Shown piece by piece: positions 50,510 through 58,460 of a DNA stretch of 64,000 bases. This stretch comes from Alteromonas gilva (GTDB lineage Bacteria; Pseudomonadota; Gammaproteobacteria; Enterobacterales; Alteromonadaceae), in assembly GCF_028595265.1 (NCBI RefSeq), contig NZ_JAQQXP010000002.1, positions 310,001 through 374,000 of the forward strand, written 5' to 3'. The position numbers and the translations under genes were made by a program. The notes below the pieces were generated by a model. That model was not told the origin of the DNA, searched no databases, and saw only the letters and a program-made list of their open reading frames with translations. Every line of letters starts with the position of its first letter. Position 1 is the stretch's first letter.

Positions 50510-51517
50510 TTATGGCTTGGCAATGAACCCTAGCGCTTCGTAAGTGGACTTAAGCGTTGAGCTGGCTCTGACCTGGGCTTTTTCTGCACCCTGGCGCATC
50601 ACATCATCCAGATACGCGCGGTCATTGCGCAGTGCATGATAACGCTGCTGTAGAGGCTCTAAAAACGCCACTACGGCTTCTGCCACATCCGATTTTAAGT
50701 GGCCATACATTTTATCTTCGTAGGCCGGTACGAGGTCATCAACGGCAGTATTGGTAGCCAGTGACAATAATGTCAGCAAGTTGGTTACGCCAGGTTTTTC
50801 GGCCCAGTCAAAATAGATACGCGCCTGCTCATCAGAATCAGTCACCGCACGTTTTATTTTTTTCGCGACTTTTTTAGGTTCTTCCAGCAACCCGATAAAA
50901 TTGTTGGGGTTGGTATCTGACTTGGACATTTTCTTATCCGGCTCTTGCAAACTCATGATTCGCGCACCGAACTTCGGAATGTGAGGCTCCGGTATGCGAA
51001 AGGTCTCGCCATAAATATTATTGAATCGGGTGGCCACATCCCTGGTCAGTTCAAGGTGTTGCTTTTGATCTTCACCCACCGGCACTTCATGGGCCTGATA
51101 AAGTAAAATATCGGCCGCCTGTAATACCGGATAGCTGTAAAGACCAACATTTATATTTGCGACGTTTTTGGCTGACTTGTCCTTAAACTGGGTCATTCGA
51201 TTTAACTCACCCATCTGGGTGTAGCAATTCAGGACCCAGGCCAGCTGCGCATGTTCTGGTACCTGTGACTGCACAAACAGGGTACTTTTTTGCGGATCGA
51301 TGCCACAAGCCAGATATAGCGCCAGTCCGTCCAGACAGGCTTGCTTGAGCTTTTCCGGATCCTGACGCACGGTAATCGCATGCAAGTCCACCAACATATA
51401 TAAGCAGTCATGGGTGTCCTGCATCGAAACCCATTGCTTCAGCGCTCCCATATAGTTACCTATGGTTAACTGCCCGGATGGCTGACAGCCGCTCAATACG
51501 ATTGGTTTTGCACTCAT
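50510..51517 (-). CDS. trpS: Tryptophanyl-tRNA synthetase
   Basis: Class I synthetase charging tRNA-Trp. 335 aa, the usual bacterial length. The HIGH-like motif is GCQPSGQLTIGNYMGAL and the KMSKS loop is PDKKMSKSDTNPNN. CYTQMGELNRMTQFKDKSAK and YPVLQAADILLYQAHEVPVGEDQKQHLELTRD are also diagnostic. It is 10 bp after rpe and 17 bp before pabA on the same strand. The gph gene that often separates rpe and trpS in gammaproteobacteria is absent. Confidence 0.97.
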   Translation of the reverse strand: MSAKPIVLSGCQPSGQLTIGNYMGALKQWVSMQDTHDCLYMLVDLHAITVRQDPEKLKQACLDGLALYLACGIDPQKSTLFVQSQVPEHAQLAWVLNCYTQMGELNRMTQFKDKSAKNVANINVGLYSYPVLQAADILLYQAHEVPVGEDQKQHLELTRDVATRFNNIYGETFRIPEPHIPKFGARIMSLQEPDKKMSKSDTNPNNFIGLLEEPKKVAKKIKRAVTDSDEQARIYFDWAEKPGVTNLLTLLSLATNTAVDDLVPAYEDKMYGHLKSDVAEAVVAFLEPLQQRYHALRNDRAYLDDVMRQGAEKAQVRASSTLKSTYEALGFIAKP

Positions 51518-51527
51518 TTATTTTTAC

Positions 51528-52223
51528 CTATTTTGTCACTGACTGATGGGCTGACGACACTGTCGCCAACTCATCGCGCATTTGTTGAATTACCGCTGCA
51601 TAATCGGGCTGTTTAAAAATGGCAGAACCGGCAACGAACATATCGGCGCCTGCCTCAGCAATGGCTGCGATATTATCGACTTTGACACCGCCGTCAACTT
51701 CAAGGCGAATGTTTTGCCCGCTGGCTTCAATGCGTTGTTTTACCATTTTCAGCTTGGTAAGCGTCGACGGGATAAAAGACTGACCGCCAAACCCCGGGTT
51801 AACCGACATTAATAATATATGGTGGAGCCTGTCCATCACATGATCGAGATAATGCAACGGCGTGGCCGGATTCAATACCAAACCGGCTTTGCAGCCACTG
51901 TCGGCGATCAATTGTAAACTGCGGTCAATATGCTGGCTCGCCTCGGGATGAAAGCTTATGTAAGACGCACCGGCGTCGGCAAACTGAGAAATCAGGCTGT
52001 CCACCGGCGACACCATTAAATGCACGTCGATAGGGGCGCTAATGCCGTAGTCTCGTAGCGCTTTGCAAATCATCGGACCGAAGGTCAGATTTGGAACGTA
52101 ATGATTATCCATTACATCAAAATGAATAACATCCGCGCCGGCTTCGATGACTTTTTCTACGTCCTCGCCCAAACGGGCAAAGTCGGCCGATAAAATGGAT
52201 GGCGCAATTAGAAATGGTTGCAT
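51528..52223 (-). CDS. rpe: Ribulose-phosphate 3-epimerase
   Basis: Interconverts ribulose-5-P and xylulose-5-P in the pentose phosphate pathway. Start ATG 52223 with AAGGG five bases upstream gives MQPFLIAPSILSADFARLGEDV; the longer frame to 52259 lacks support. Metal and catalytic motifs are VIHFDVMDNHYVPNLTFGP, VHLMV, SVNPGFGGQSFI and LEVDGGVKVDNI. About 231 aa. It heads the rpe-trpS-pabA run. In many relatives dam precedes rpe directly; here three + strand genes intervene. Confidence 0.96.
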   Translation of the reverse strand: MQPFLIAPSILSADFARLGEDVEKVIEAGADVIHFDVMDNHYVPNLTFGPMICKALRDYGISAPIDVHLMVSPVDSLISQFADAGASYISFHPEASQHIDRSLQLIADSGCKAGLVLNPATPLHYLDHVMDRLHHILLMSVNPGFGGQSFIPSTLTKLKMVKQRIEASGQNIRLEVDGGVKVDNIAAIAEAGADMFVAGSAIFKQPDYAAVIQQMRDELATVSSAHQSVTK

Positions 52224-52397
52224 AGTTGCCCTTATTACTGTGTAGGGTAGATAGGCCAAACCTGTTTAGCAGCAGTCTTTTAAGCCCACTGTTATGTACA
52301 GAAAACAACAAATTAGCGTCGTATTATTCAGCCTTTATATTTTAACGGATTATACGCACAGGCAAAAGTTATAATCACGCCCCTTTATGGTGATGGC

Positions 52398-52547
52398 GCG
52401 CCAGATTGGTGCAAGCGTCAATCCCATTAACATTTGTTAAATATTATACGATTTTTGTTGTGCGTATAAAAACACATTTAAAACATATATTTATTTAATT
52501 TTAACTGGTAAGTGTTGGCCGTTTAATAAGTGGGCATTAGTTTTGCG
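52398..52547 (+). promoter_or_regulatory. Candidate NtrC site and sigma-54-like promoter before the TorF-like porin gene
   Basis: GCGCCAGATTGGTGC (52398-52412) fits the NtrC dyad GCACC-N5-GGTGC with one mismatch. TGGGCATTAGTTTTGCG (52531-52547) has GG and GC 10 nt apart with an intact TTGC, but a poor -24 flank. Position relative to the start at 52633 is suitable. The remainder of this 409-bp gap is AT-rich and has no gene. Weak evidence overall. Confidence 0.3.
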
Positions 52548-52632
52548 TATACCGAAACCATAATAAGAAAAATGCAGACAGAAAAGTGATTTAAATAAAA
52601 ACACTTACGCGATATTTATACGGAGAACACAC

Positions 52633-53349
52633 ATGAAATTTAATAAAACACTGGTAACTTTAGCTGTCGTTGGCTCTTGCCTGACTTCACAAGCCGCACT
52701 GGCCGATAGCTTTTCTGCGAATGTTAGTGTTGCTAATAACTACATCTGGCGTGGTTTAACGCAAACCACCAACGAACCTGCGGTATCTGGTGGTATTGAC
52801 TACGCCAGTGACAGCGGTTTTTATGCGGGTACCTGGGCTTCAAACGTTCAGTACGGTTCAGATGATGTTTATTCTTATGAACACGACCTGTACCTTGGTT
52901 TTGCCGGTGAGTCAGGTGATATCAGCTACGATTTCGGTTACCTGTACTATAACTATGACGAAGAAGCTGGTTTCGACTTTGGCGAGATTTACGGCACAGT
53001 TGGATACGGCGGTTTCAGCGCTACTTTATACGTGCTGGCAAATGCTGAACCAGATGAAGGTGTAGATCAGGACTTCGGTTTTGGCTCAACCACTTATTTG
53101 TCGCTTGATTATGGCTTTGCGCTTGCGAGTGGCACAGAGATTGGCTTGCATGCAGGCTCACACCAGGGCGACTTTAACGAAGCCTTTAACGGCGTACCAG
53201 GCGATTATCGTGATTTCGCAGTAACGGTTTCCAACGGTGGTTTTGCATTTATGATAAGCACCACTGATTTGGATGACGCAGGTCCAGACGCCACAGATAA
53301 TGATTCTGTTAAATATACAGTGTCTTACTCTGTTGATTTCGAGCTGTAA
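52633..53349 (+). CDS. TorF family putative porin (Gcw_chp type outer membrane protein)
   Basis: 238-aa predicted outer-membrane beta-barrel. A signal peptide (MKFNKTLVTLAVVGSCLTSQAALA, cut before DSF) precedes the mature family opening SANVSVANNYIWRGLTQTTNEPAVSGGIDY. Alternating aromatic/Gly strands follow (FYAGTWASNVQYG, YDFGYLYYNYDEEAG, YGGFSATLYV), ending in a terminal aromatic strand YTVSYSVDFEL. It is strongly acidic and low in Cys, as expected. CGGAGAACAC precedes the start, and a terminator follows. Substrate unknown; a possible NtrC/sigma-54 control region is upstream. Confidence 0.9.
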   Translation: MKFNKTLVTLAVVGSCLTSQAALADSFSANVSVANNYIWRGLTQTTNEPAVSGGIDYASDSGFYAGTWASNVQYGSDDVYSYEHDLYLGFAGESGDISYDFGYLYYNYDEEAGFDFGEIYGTVGYGGFSATLYVLANAEPDEGVDQDFGFGSTTYLSLDYGFALASGTEIGLHAGSHQGDFNEAFNGVPGDYRDFAVTVSNGGFAFMISTTDLDDAGPDATDNDSVKYTVSYSVDFEL

Positions 53350-53390
53350 GTAAACACATTTAACCCTTACCGGGTGAACATGTTATGCAC

Positions 53391-53422
53391 GCAAAGGCCA
53401 CACTGAAAAGTGTGGCCTTTGC
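53391..53422 (+). terminator. Hairpin terminator after the porin gene
   Basis: GCAAAGGCCACACT and AGTGTGGCCTTTGC form a perfect 14-bp stem with a GAAA tetraloop, 41 bp past the stop. The only U-run is CTTT inside the stem, but the structure is strong. Confidence 0.8.
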
Positions 53423-53505
53423 ACATTGAACGAAAATAACATTGCTTGCAAAAGCAAACTGGTTATAATTAGCACAACGGATTTGTTTTTTCAGGATTGG
53501 ATGAT

Positions 53506-53751
53506 ATGGCAAAGTTAAAGAAAAGCTTAAACTGGAGAGTGGCGATCGCTGTATGTACAGTGGTTCTGTTGACCAGTGGCTTTAACATTGCTACCAAACC
53601 TATAGCCGATGACTGCTTACCCAATGCCGTGTTCGACACCGAACAGGTGAGTTGGGTTGCATGGCTGACCGGGCGCTCCAGTTCTTACCGTTTTCACTTC
53701 TTAGACTTACTTGAATTAATGTCTCGTCATACAGCCCGGGATAGTGAGTAA
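53506..53751 (+). CDS. Small secreted or membrane-anchored protein, unknown
   Basis: 81 aa from ATG 53506 (AGGA about nine bases upstream). A basic N-terminus KLKKSLNWR and a hydrophobic stretch VAIAVCTVVLLTSGFNIA form a signal peptide or anchor. A short periplasmic part follows, with one Cys (DDCLPNAVFDTEQVSW), and a helix RFHFLDLLELMSRHT. Not recognised. It is nine bases upstream of the DUF2970 gene and probably co-transcribed with it. Confidence 0.7.
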   Translation: MAKLKKSLNWRVAIAVCTVVLLTSGFNIATKPIADDCLPNAVFDTEQVSWVAWLTGRSSSYRFHFLDLLELMSRHTARDSE

Positions 53752-53760
53752 GCTCGCCGT

Positions 53761-53964
53761 ATGCGCATTATGGCATCCAAACCTGGTTTACTTCGAATAG
53801 TACAAAGTGTTATAGCCAGTGCCTTTGGCGTACAAAGCCATAAAAACTACCAGCAGGATTTTACTCAGTCCAGCGTCGTCCCTTATGTCGTTGTTGGCGT
53901 GGTGTTTGTGGTATTGCTTGTTGTGTCGTTGGTTTTGCTGGTGCGTTGGATATTGCCCGCTTAA
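53761..53964 (+). CDS. DUF2970 family small membrane protein
   Basis: 67-aa protein matching DUF2970 as I recall it: KPGLLRIVQSVIASAFGVQSHKNYQQDF, then a C-terminal transmembrane helix PYVVVGVVFVVLLVVSLVLLVRWIL. Either ATG 53761 or ATG 53770 could be used; neither has a good Shine-Dalgarno sequence. Its stop codon overlaps by four bases with the end of the converging dam gene, leaving no room for a terminator between the two transcripts. Function unknown. Confidence 0.85.
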   Translation: MRIMASKPGLLRIVQSVIASAFGVQSHKNYQQDFTQSSVVPYVVVGVVFVVLLVVSLVLLVRWILPA

Positions 53965-54806
53965 GGCGCGATAGGGTAAACCGGTTCACCGTGAAAGAGT
54001 GCCAGTAACTCCCCCACTGGTTTTCGTGAACTCCCGTTTTGACTAATTGAACGCTTTACATTGAGTGACGTAATTTGCGCGCCCTGGTACATCTGACGGG
54101 TCAGTGGCAAGTCGTGGTTAGACACTAACACTGGTATTTGACGCTTAAAGGCTGCCCGCTGAGAGAGCGTGGCCAGTTTGTGCTGGCAACGTAAGCTGAA
54201 TTGTTTGGCGCTGTAGCTGGTAAAGAGCGCAGTTTTACTCATGGGTGCATAGGGAGGATCGCAATAAATAACGCTGCCTTTACGTGCATACTGAAATACT
54301 TTCTCAAAGGGCAGGCAGGTAAATTTAGCGCGCTGGGACTTTTCGGCAAAATGGTACATCTCCCGCTCGGGAAAATAGGGCTTTTTGTAACGTCCAAACG
54401 GCACGTTAAAGCGACCTTTTAAGCTGTAGCGGCATAAGCCGTTGTAACCGTGGCGGTTAAGGTAAACAAATAGCAGCGCCCGGTAATGCGCATCCTTGGT
54501 TTGGTTAAACTCTTCGCGCAATGCGTAATAGGTGGCTTCGTTGTTATGTTGCGAGGAGAAAAAACCGCGTAAGTCACTAATTAACTCGTCAGGCCGGTTT
54601 TTCAGGCGGTTATAAAGGCTGATTAAGTCGGGGTTAATATCATTGAGTACATAGTGCGGGAAATCAGAGTTCAAAAAAACAGAACCGGCGCCAACAAAGG
54701 GCTCAATTAATTTCTTGGCCTCCGGCAAGTGCGCATTAATCTGTTCAACCAGACTGTATTTGCCTCCTGCCCATTTGAGGAAAGCCCTGTTTTTACTGAC
54801 GGCCAT
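53961..54806 (-). CDS. dam: DNA adenine methylase (GATC)
   Basis: Methylates adenine in GATC, marking strands for mismatch repair and timing replication initiation. 281 aa. Motif I is FLKWAGGKYSLVEQINAHLP with EPFVGAGSVFLN; motif IV is VIYCDPPYAPMS; LVSNHDLPLTRQMYQGA lies near the C-terminus. These are typical of the Dam/D12 class rather than a restriction-linked enzyme, and the position after damX is that of the housekeeping gene. The 257-bp gap to damX suggests its own promoter. Confidence 0.96.
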   Translation of the reverse strand: MAVSKNRAFLKWAGGKYSLVEQINAHLPEAKKLIEPFVGAGSVFLNSDFPHYVLNDINPDLISLYNRLKNRPDELISDLRGFFSSQHNNEATYYALREEFNQTKDAHYRALLFVYLNRHGYNGLCRYSLKGRFNVPFGRYKKPYFPEREMYHFAEKSQRAKFTCLPFEKVFQYARKGSVIYCDPPYAPMSKTALFTSYSAKQFSLRCQHKLATLSQRAAFKRQIPVLVSNHDLPLTRQMYQGAQITSLNVKRSISQNGSSRKPVGELLALFHGEPVYPIAP

Positions 54807-55063
54807 TATGCTGGTAACTACTCACTGACGCTTTGATTATTATTGTGTAGCAGAAAAATGATAACAAGAGTCTGCCAGGATTGTGCAAACAAGATTACCC
54901 TGCTTGCTAACAACTGAAATTCCTAAGGGTATGATTGTATCTGCCAGTGCTGATCTCGACAACCAGCAATACTTATAAAAGATTAATTTTGCGCGATTAG
55001 GCGCTACCATACCCAAATGCGATGGGGATCTGGCGGGCAGGGTAGTGCACTGCTGGCGTCGGT

Positions 55064-56509
55064 CTAGTTTAATTCAGCGGCTATTTGCGCTTTACGCTTA
55101 ATAAATGCGTTTTCACTGCCCGGAAATTCAGGCAGCGCAGCGAGGCTTTGCCGGGCAGCCTCTAATGTGGGTGCCGGGGCAGACCACAAAATTACATACC
55201 AGTCTCCGCCGTAGCGCCTGGTTTGGTAAATGATAACCTTTGCATAAAGATCATTGTCACTGAGGTAGGTGGCAGCTAGCTGAGCGTCTTGCATACCGGC
55301 CAGTTGTATCCAGTAATTAGCCCCTGCGTCTTCAATAAAGCGGCTGTCTGCAATAGGCAAGGAACCGGCGACCGCTGACGAGTTTGCTGGCGGCGGCTCA
55401 GGTGCGCTGGCGCTGGCTGGCGAAACAGGTTGCGTGGTCGCGGTGGTCGTCAGGCCCTGCTCAGTGGTGTCTTGTACAGTGTCCTGATCATTCTGCGCAT
55501 TGGCTGTTACCGCTTCGTCATTGGTTGCTTTTGCTGCTCCGGTACTTTCACTGGCAGTCGTAGCACCGCTTTTGTCGCCTTTGCCTGACGCGGCGGGAAT
55601 TGTCTTAATCGCATCGCTATAACTGTCGATCACTCTGGGCTGGGCCGTGACTCTGGCCGTGTCTTGCGGCGAAGCAACCGGACTGTCTGGCTCAGCCGCA
55701 TCCTGTTTTACCACACTCAGCGTACGCGTTGGGGGGGCAACGGCTGTCTGTACTGTCGGCGAAGACGCCTCGCCAGTGTTGGCAGCAGTGTCGATAGGGG
55801 CAAACAGAGTTGACAGACTGGTGCCGTACTGCCAACCTAAAATGGCCACAAAACTCGACACAAAGAGTAAACAAATACCCAGCCACAGCCAGGGAGAGCG
55901 CAGGCGATTGGGGCGGGCAGATGTGGCGGTCAATGCGCCTTTATCACGGCGGTACTGTTCAAAGGAGGCGCGTTTTTCGGCCAGCATGCGGTCGAGTTCG
56001 CTGCCGTAATGCGAACCGGATACCGACTGACTGCTAATGAGCAGAGGCGTGCTGGTATTTTTGGCCGGTAGCCATTGTTTGGCTTCTTCTGCCCAGGCGG
56101 TGTCGCCAAACAATAAAACATTCAAATGTTGCTTGTTATTCGCAAACCGGCTTTGGAGCACCAGATCCCACAGTTCCTGTAAAAACGTATCGGGAATATG
56201 CTGAGCCTGCGTGATGGTTATTAATACCGGGCCTTCATGGTGGTTAAGGCCCGCTAAAAGCTCATTGAGGGGACGAACGTAGCTGCCCACAACCTGACCG
56301 AGCAACTGTTTGCACAGGGTGCCGCGGTAATCAGTAATGTTGAGAGATGGCTCTGCTGTAACAAAGGCAAGTTCGGTACTATCTGACTGTTGAAAAACAA
56401 ACGACTCCAGCGTGCGTTGCTGCTCAGCAATAGTATCGCCGCTGACAAAAATCAGCTGCGAAGAGTAGTTAACCAGATATTCAAGTCTGCTGTGAAGCTC
56501 TGACGCCAC
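55064..56509 (-). CDS. damX: DamX-like SPOR domain cell-division protein
   Basis: 481 aa in three parts. Residues 1-185 form a cytoplasmic domain with AAA-like features (SQLIFVSGDTIAEQQRTLE, GPVLITITQAQHIPD, HLNVLLFGDTAWAEEAKQWL) but no intact Walker A. One transmembrane helix lies at about 207-226 (WLWLGICLLFVSSFVAILGWQ). A long Ala/Thr/Ser/Pro-rich periplasmic linker leads to a C-terminal SPOR domain (YWIQLAGMQDAQLAATYLSDNDL...YVILWSAPAPTLEAARQSLAALPEFPG) that binds denuded septal peptidoglycan. It lies between aroB and dam, the conserved place of damX. Confidence 0.88.
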   Translation of the reverse strand: MASELHSRLEYLVNYSSQLIFVSGDTIAEQQRTLESFVFQQSDSTELAFVTAEPSLNITDYRGTLCKQLLGQVVGSYVRPLNELLAGLNHHEGPVLITITQAQHIPDTFLQELWDLVLQSRFANNKQHLNVLLFGDTAWAEEAKQWLPAKNTSTPLLISSQSVSGSHYGSELDRMLAEKRASFEQYRRDKGALTATSARPNRLRSPWLWLGICLLFVSSFVAILGWQYGTSLSTLFAPIDTAANTGEASSPTVQTAVAPPTRTLSVVKQDAAEPDSPVASPQDTARVTAQPRVIDSYSDAIKTIPAASGKGDKSGATTASESTGAAKATNDEAVTANAQNDQDTVQDTTEQGLTTTATTQPVSPASASAPEPPPANSSAVAGSLPIADSRFIEDAGANYWIQLAGMQDAQLAATYLSDNDLYAKVIIYQTRRYGGDWYVILWSAPAPTLEAARQSLAALPEFPGSENAFIKRKAQIAAELN

Positions 56510-56555
56510 CGGAGTGTCCTCATAAGTCGTAATACGCGATAAACGTTAACCCTGC

Positions 56556-57623
56556 TTAGCCCAACACATCGTCGAGTATCGCCTGGCTAACGTCCTTTGT
56601 GACCGTTGCTCTGCCGATACCTTGCGGGATGACAAAACGTATCTGTCCCGCCTCAACTTTTTTATCACGCGCCATGTGTCGCATGTAATCCTGACAGGTC
56701 ATGCTATCGGGGCCGCGGACAGGCAATTCAAACTGCTGCATTAAGGTCGCAACACGACGGGTTTCTGACGGTGTCAGCCAATCAAGGTGTTCAGCGGTTT
56801 TACAAGCAAGTATGATACCAGCCGCAACAGCTTCACCGTGTAACCAGTTGCCGTAGCCTTGCTCAGCTTCGATAGCATGGCCAAAGGTATGGCCCAGATT
56901 GAGCAAGGCGCGAATTCCGCCTTCACGCTCATCCTGAGCGACGATCTCTGCCTTAATCTCGCAACACCGAAAAATAGCTTTTGCCAGGATCTCCGGGTTA
57001 AGTGCATTGAGCGCCTGCTGGTTGGTGTCGAGCCAGTCAAAAAATTCAGCGTCGTAGATGACACCGTATTTGATGACTTCGGCCATGCCGGCGGCAAACT
57101 CTCGTTTTGGCAAGGTATTGAGGGTGGTTATGTCGATGGCAACCAGAATAGGCTGGTAAAAAGCACCGATCATGTTTTTACCCAGCGGGTGGTTTACCGC
57201 AGTCTTACCGCCCACGGATGAGTCAACCTGAGATAGCAGGGTGGTTGGTACCTGAATAAAGGGCACGCCACGCTGGTAAGTAGCTGCTACAAATCCGCAC
57301 AGATCACCAATAACACCGCCACCCAGGGCGATTAAGGTAACATCCCGTGCGGCGTTCATTTCCAGCAGGCGCGTCATTACGACTTCGTATTGTGCCAGGT
57401 TTTTATGCTGCTCCCCGTCGGGCAGCGTGATGACATCTGTTTGCTTGTCGCCGCATGCGGCAAGTACCCTGTCCAGATAAAGTGGCGCAACGGTCTCGTT
57501 GGTAACGATAACTGCACGCTGACCTTTAATATAAGGCACAAAAAAGCCGGGCTGTGATAACAGTCCGGCTTCAATCTGGATAGGATAGCTACGTTCGTCA
57601 AGTTCTACCGTTAAAGTTGACAC
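56556..57623 (-). CDS. aroB: 3-dehydroquinate synthase
   Basis: Second step of the shikimate pathway, converting DAHP to 3-dehydroquinate with NAD and a divalent metal. 355 aa. Typical stretches are LPDGEQHKNLAQYE, ALGGGVIGDLCGFVAATYQRGVPFIQVPTTLLSQVDSSVGGKTAVNHPLGKN, GMAEVIKYGVIYD, and metal-binding NLGHTFGHAIE and WLHGEAVAAG. It follows aroK by 22 bp on the same strand and is followed by damX (46 bp). The operon order is as in E. coli. Confidence 0.97.
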   Translation of the reverse strand: MSTLTVELDERSYPIQIEAGLLSQPGFFVPYIKGQRAVIVTNETVAPLYLDRVLAACGDKQTDVITLPDGEQHKNLAQYEVVMTRLLEMNAARDVTLIALGGGVIGDLCGFVAATYQRGVPFIQVPTTLLSQVDSSVGGKTAVNHPLGKNMIGAFYQPILVAIDITTLNTLPKREFAAGMAEVIKYGVIYDAEFFDWLDTNQQALNALNPEILAKAIFRCCEIKAEIVAQDEREGGIRALLNLGHTFGHAIEAEQGYGNWLHGEAVAAGIILACKTAEHLDWLTPSETRRVATLMQQFELPVRGPDSMTCQDYMRHMARDKKVEAGQIRFVIPQGIGRATVTKDVSQAILDDVLG

Positions 57624-57645
57624 CCGGGTAGCTCCTTAAATTAAT

Positions 57646-58161
57646 CTATAATCCAATCTTACTGATAATCTGATTTGCCACAGCGCGTGCTGATTGATCG
57701 TCAGTCTCTACGACGTAATCGGCTACTTCTTCATAAAGTGGATTACGTAAGTCGGCGAGATCAGTTAACACCTGTTCAGGATCGCCCTTTTGTAGCAACG
57801 GACGACGCTTGTCCCGTTGGGTTCTGGCAACCTGTTTATCGATAGTGGTTTGCAGGTACACAACGATACCACGTGCTGATAAGCGATTGCGCACAGCTTT
57901 GGTTACAATTGAACCGCCTCCTGTGGCCAGCACAATGCCTTGCTTATCGGTTAAATCGTTGATGACATTTTCTTCGCGCTTGCGGAAACCTTCTTCACCT
58001 TCGAGATCAAAAATCCAAGTGATATCGGCGCCAGAACGACGTTCAATCTCCTGATCGGAATCAAAGAACTCGAGGTGTAACTCATCTGCTAAGTGACGAC
58101 CAATGGTACTTTTACCGGCTCCCATTGGACCAACCAAAAAGATATTACGTTTTTCAGCCAT
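57646..58161 (-). CDS. aroK: Shikimate kinase
   Basis: Phosphorylates shikimate at the 3-hydroxyl. 171 aa. The Walker A is VGPMGAGKSTIGRHLA at the N-terminus, the shikimate-binding part is FFDSDQEIERRSGADITWIFDLEGEEGFRKRE, and VLATGGGSIV is the conserved Gly loop. The lid carries RDKRRPLL. It heads the aroK-aroB-damX-dam segment. A hairpin in the roughly 300-bp gap after pilQ suggests that its transcription is separate from the pil operon. Confidence 0.96.
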   Translation of the reverse strand: MAEKRNIFLVGPMGAGKSTIGRHLADELHLEFFDSDQEIERRSGADITWIFDLEGEEGFRKREENVINDLTDKQGIVLATGGGSIVTKAVRNRLSARGIVVYLQTTIDKQVARTQRDKRRPLLQKGDPEQVLTDLADLRNPLYEEVADYVVETDDQSARAVANQIISKIGL

Positions 58162-58423
58162 ATTTGCTTATTTCACAACTTATTTATGTTAAGGGCAGTA
58201 TTCACTGTTTTCCTCAACCACCCGTTCACACGTGCTTATTTTGTCGCTAATAAGCACATACACAAAACCTCGTTAAATTTTCGAGAGCGGGATTATCTCA
58301 GTTTCTCTGACCGCTATGCAAGTTTTGTTGCAGGGATTAGGGCTAAACCTGCAAAATACGACTTGAAACAGTGTTTTAATGCGTAAAAACTGATAATCGA
58401 ACAGCACAAAAAGCGAGATTTGA

Positions 58424-58452
58424 GGCAGCACCGACACTAAATTGGTGCTGCC
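58424..58452 (-). terminator. Hairpin after pilQ
   Basis: GGCAGCACC and GGTGCTGCC form a perfect 9-bp stem with an 11-nt loop, 9 bp past the pilQ stop; CTTTTTG follows about 18 bp later on the minus strand. The rest of the gap to aroK (58162-58423) shows no gene. Confidence 0.65.
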
Positions 58453-58460
58453 AGGCTTGA

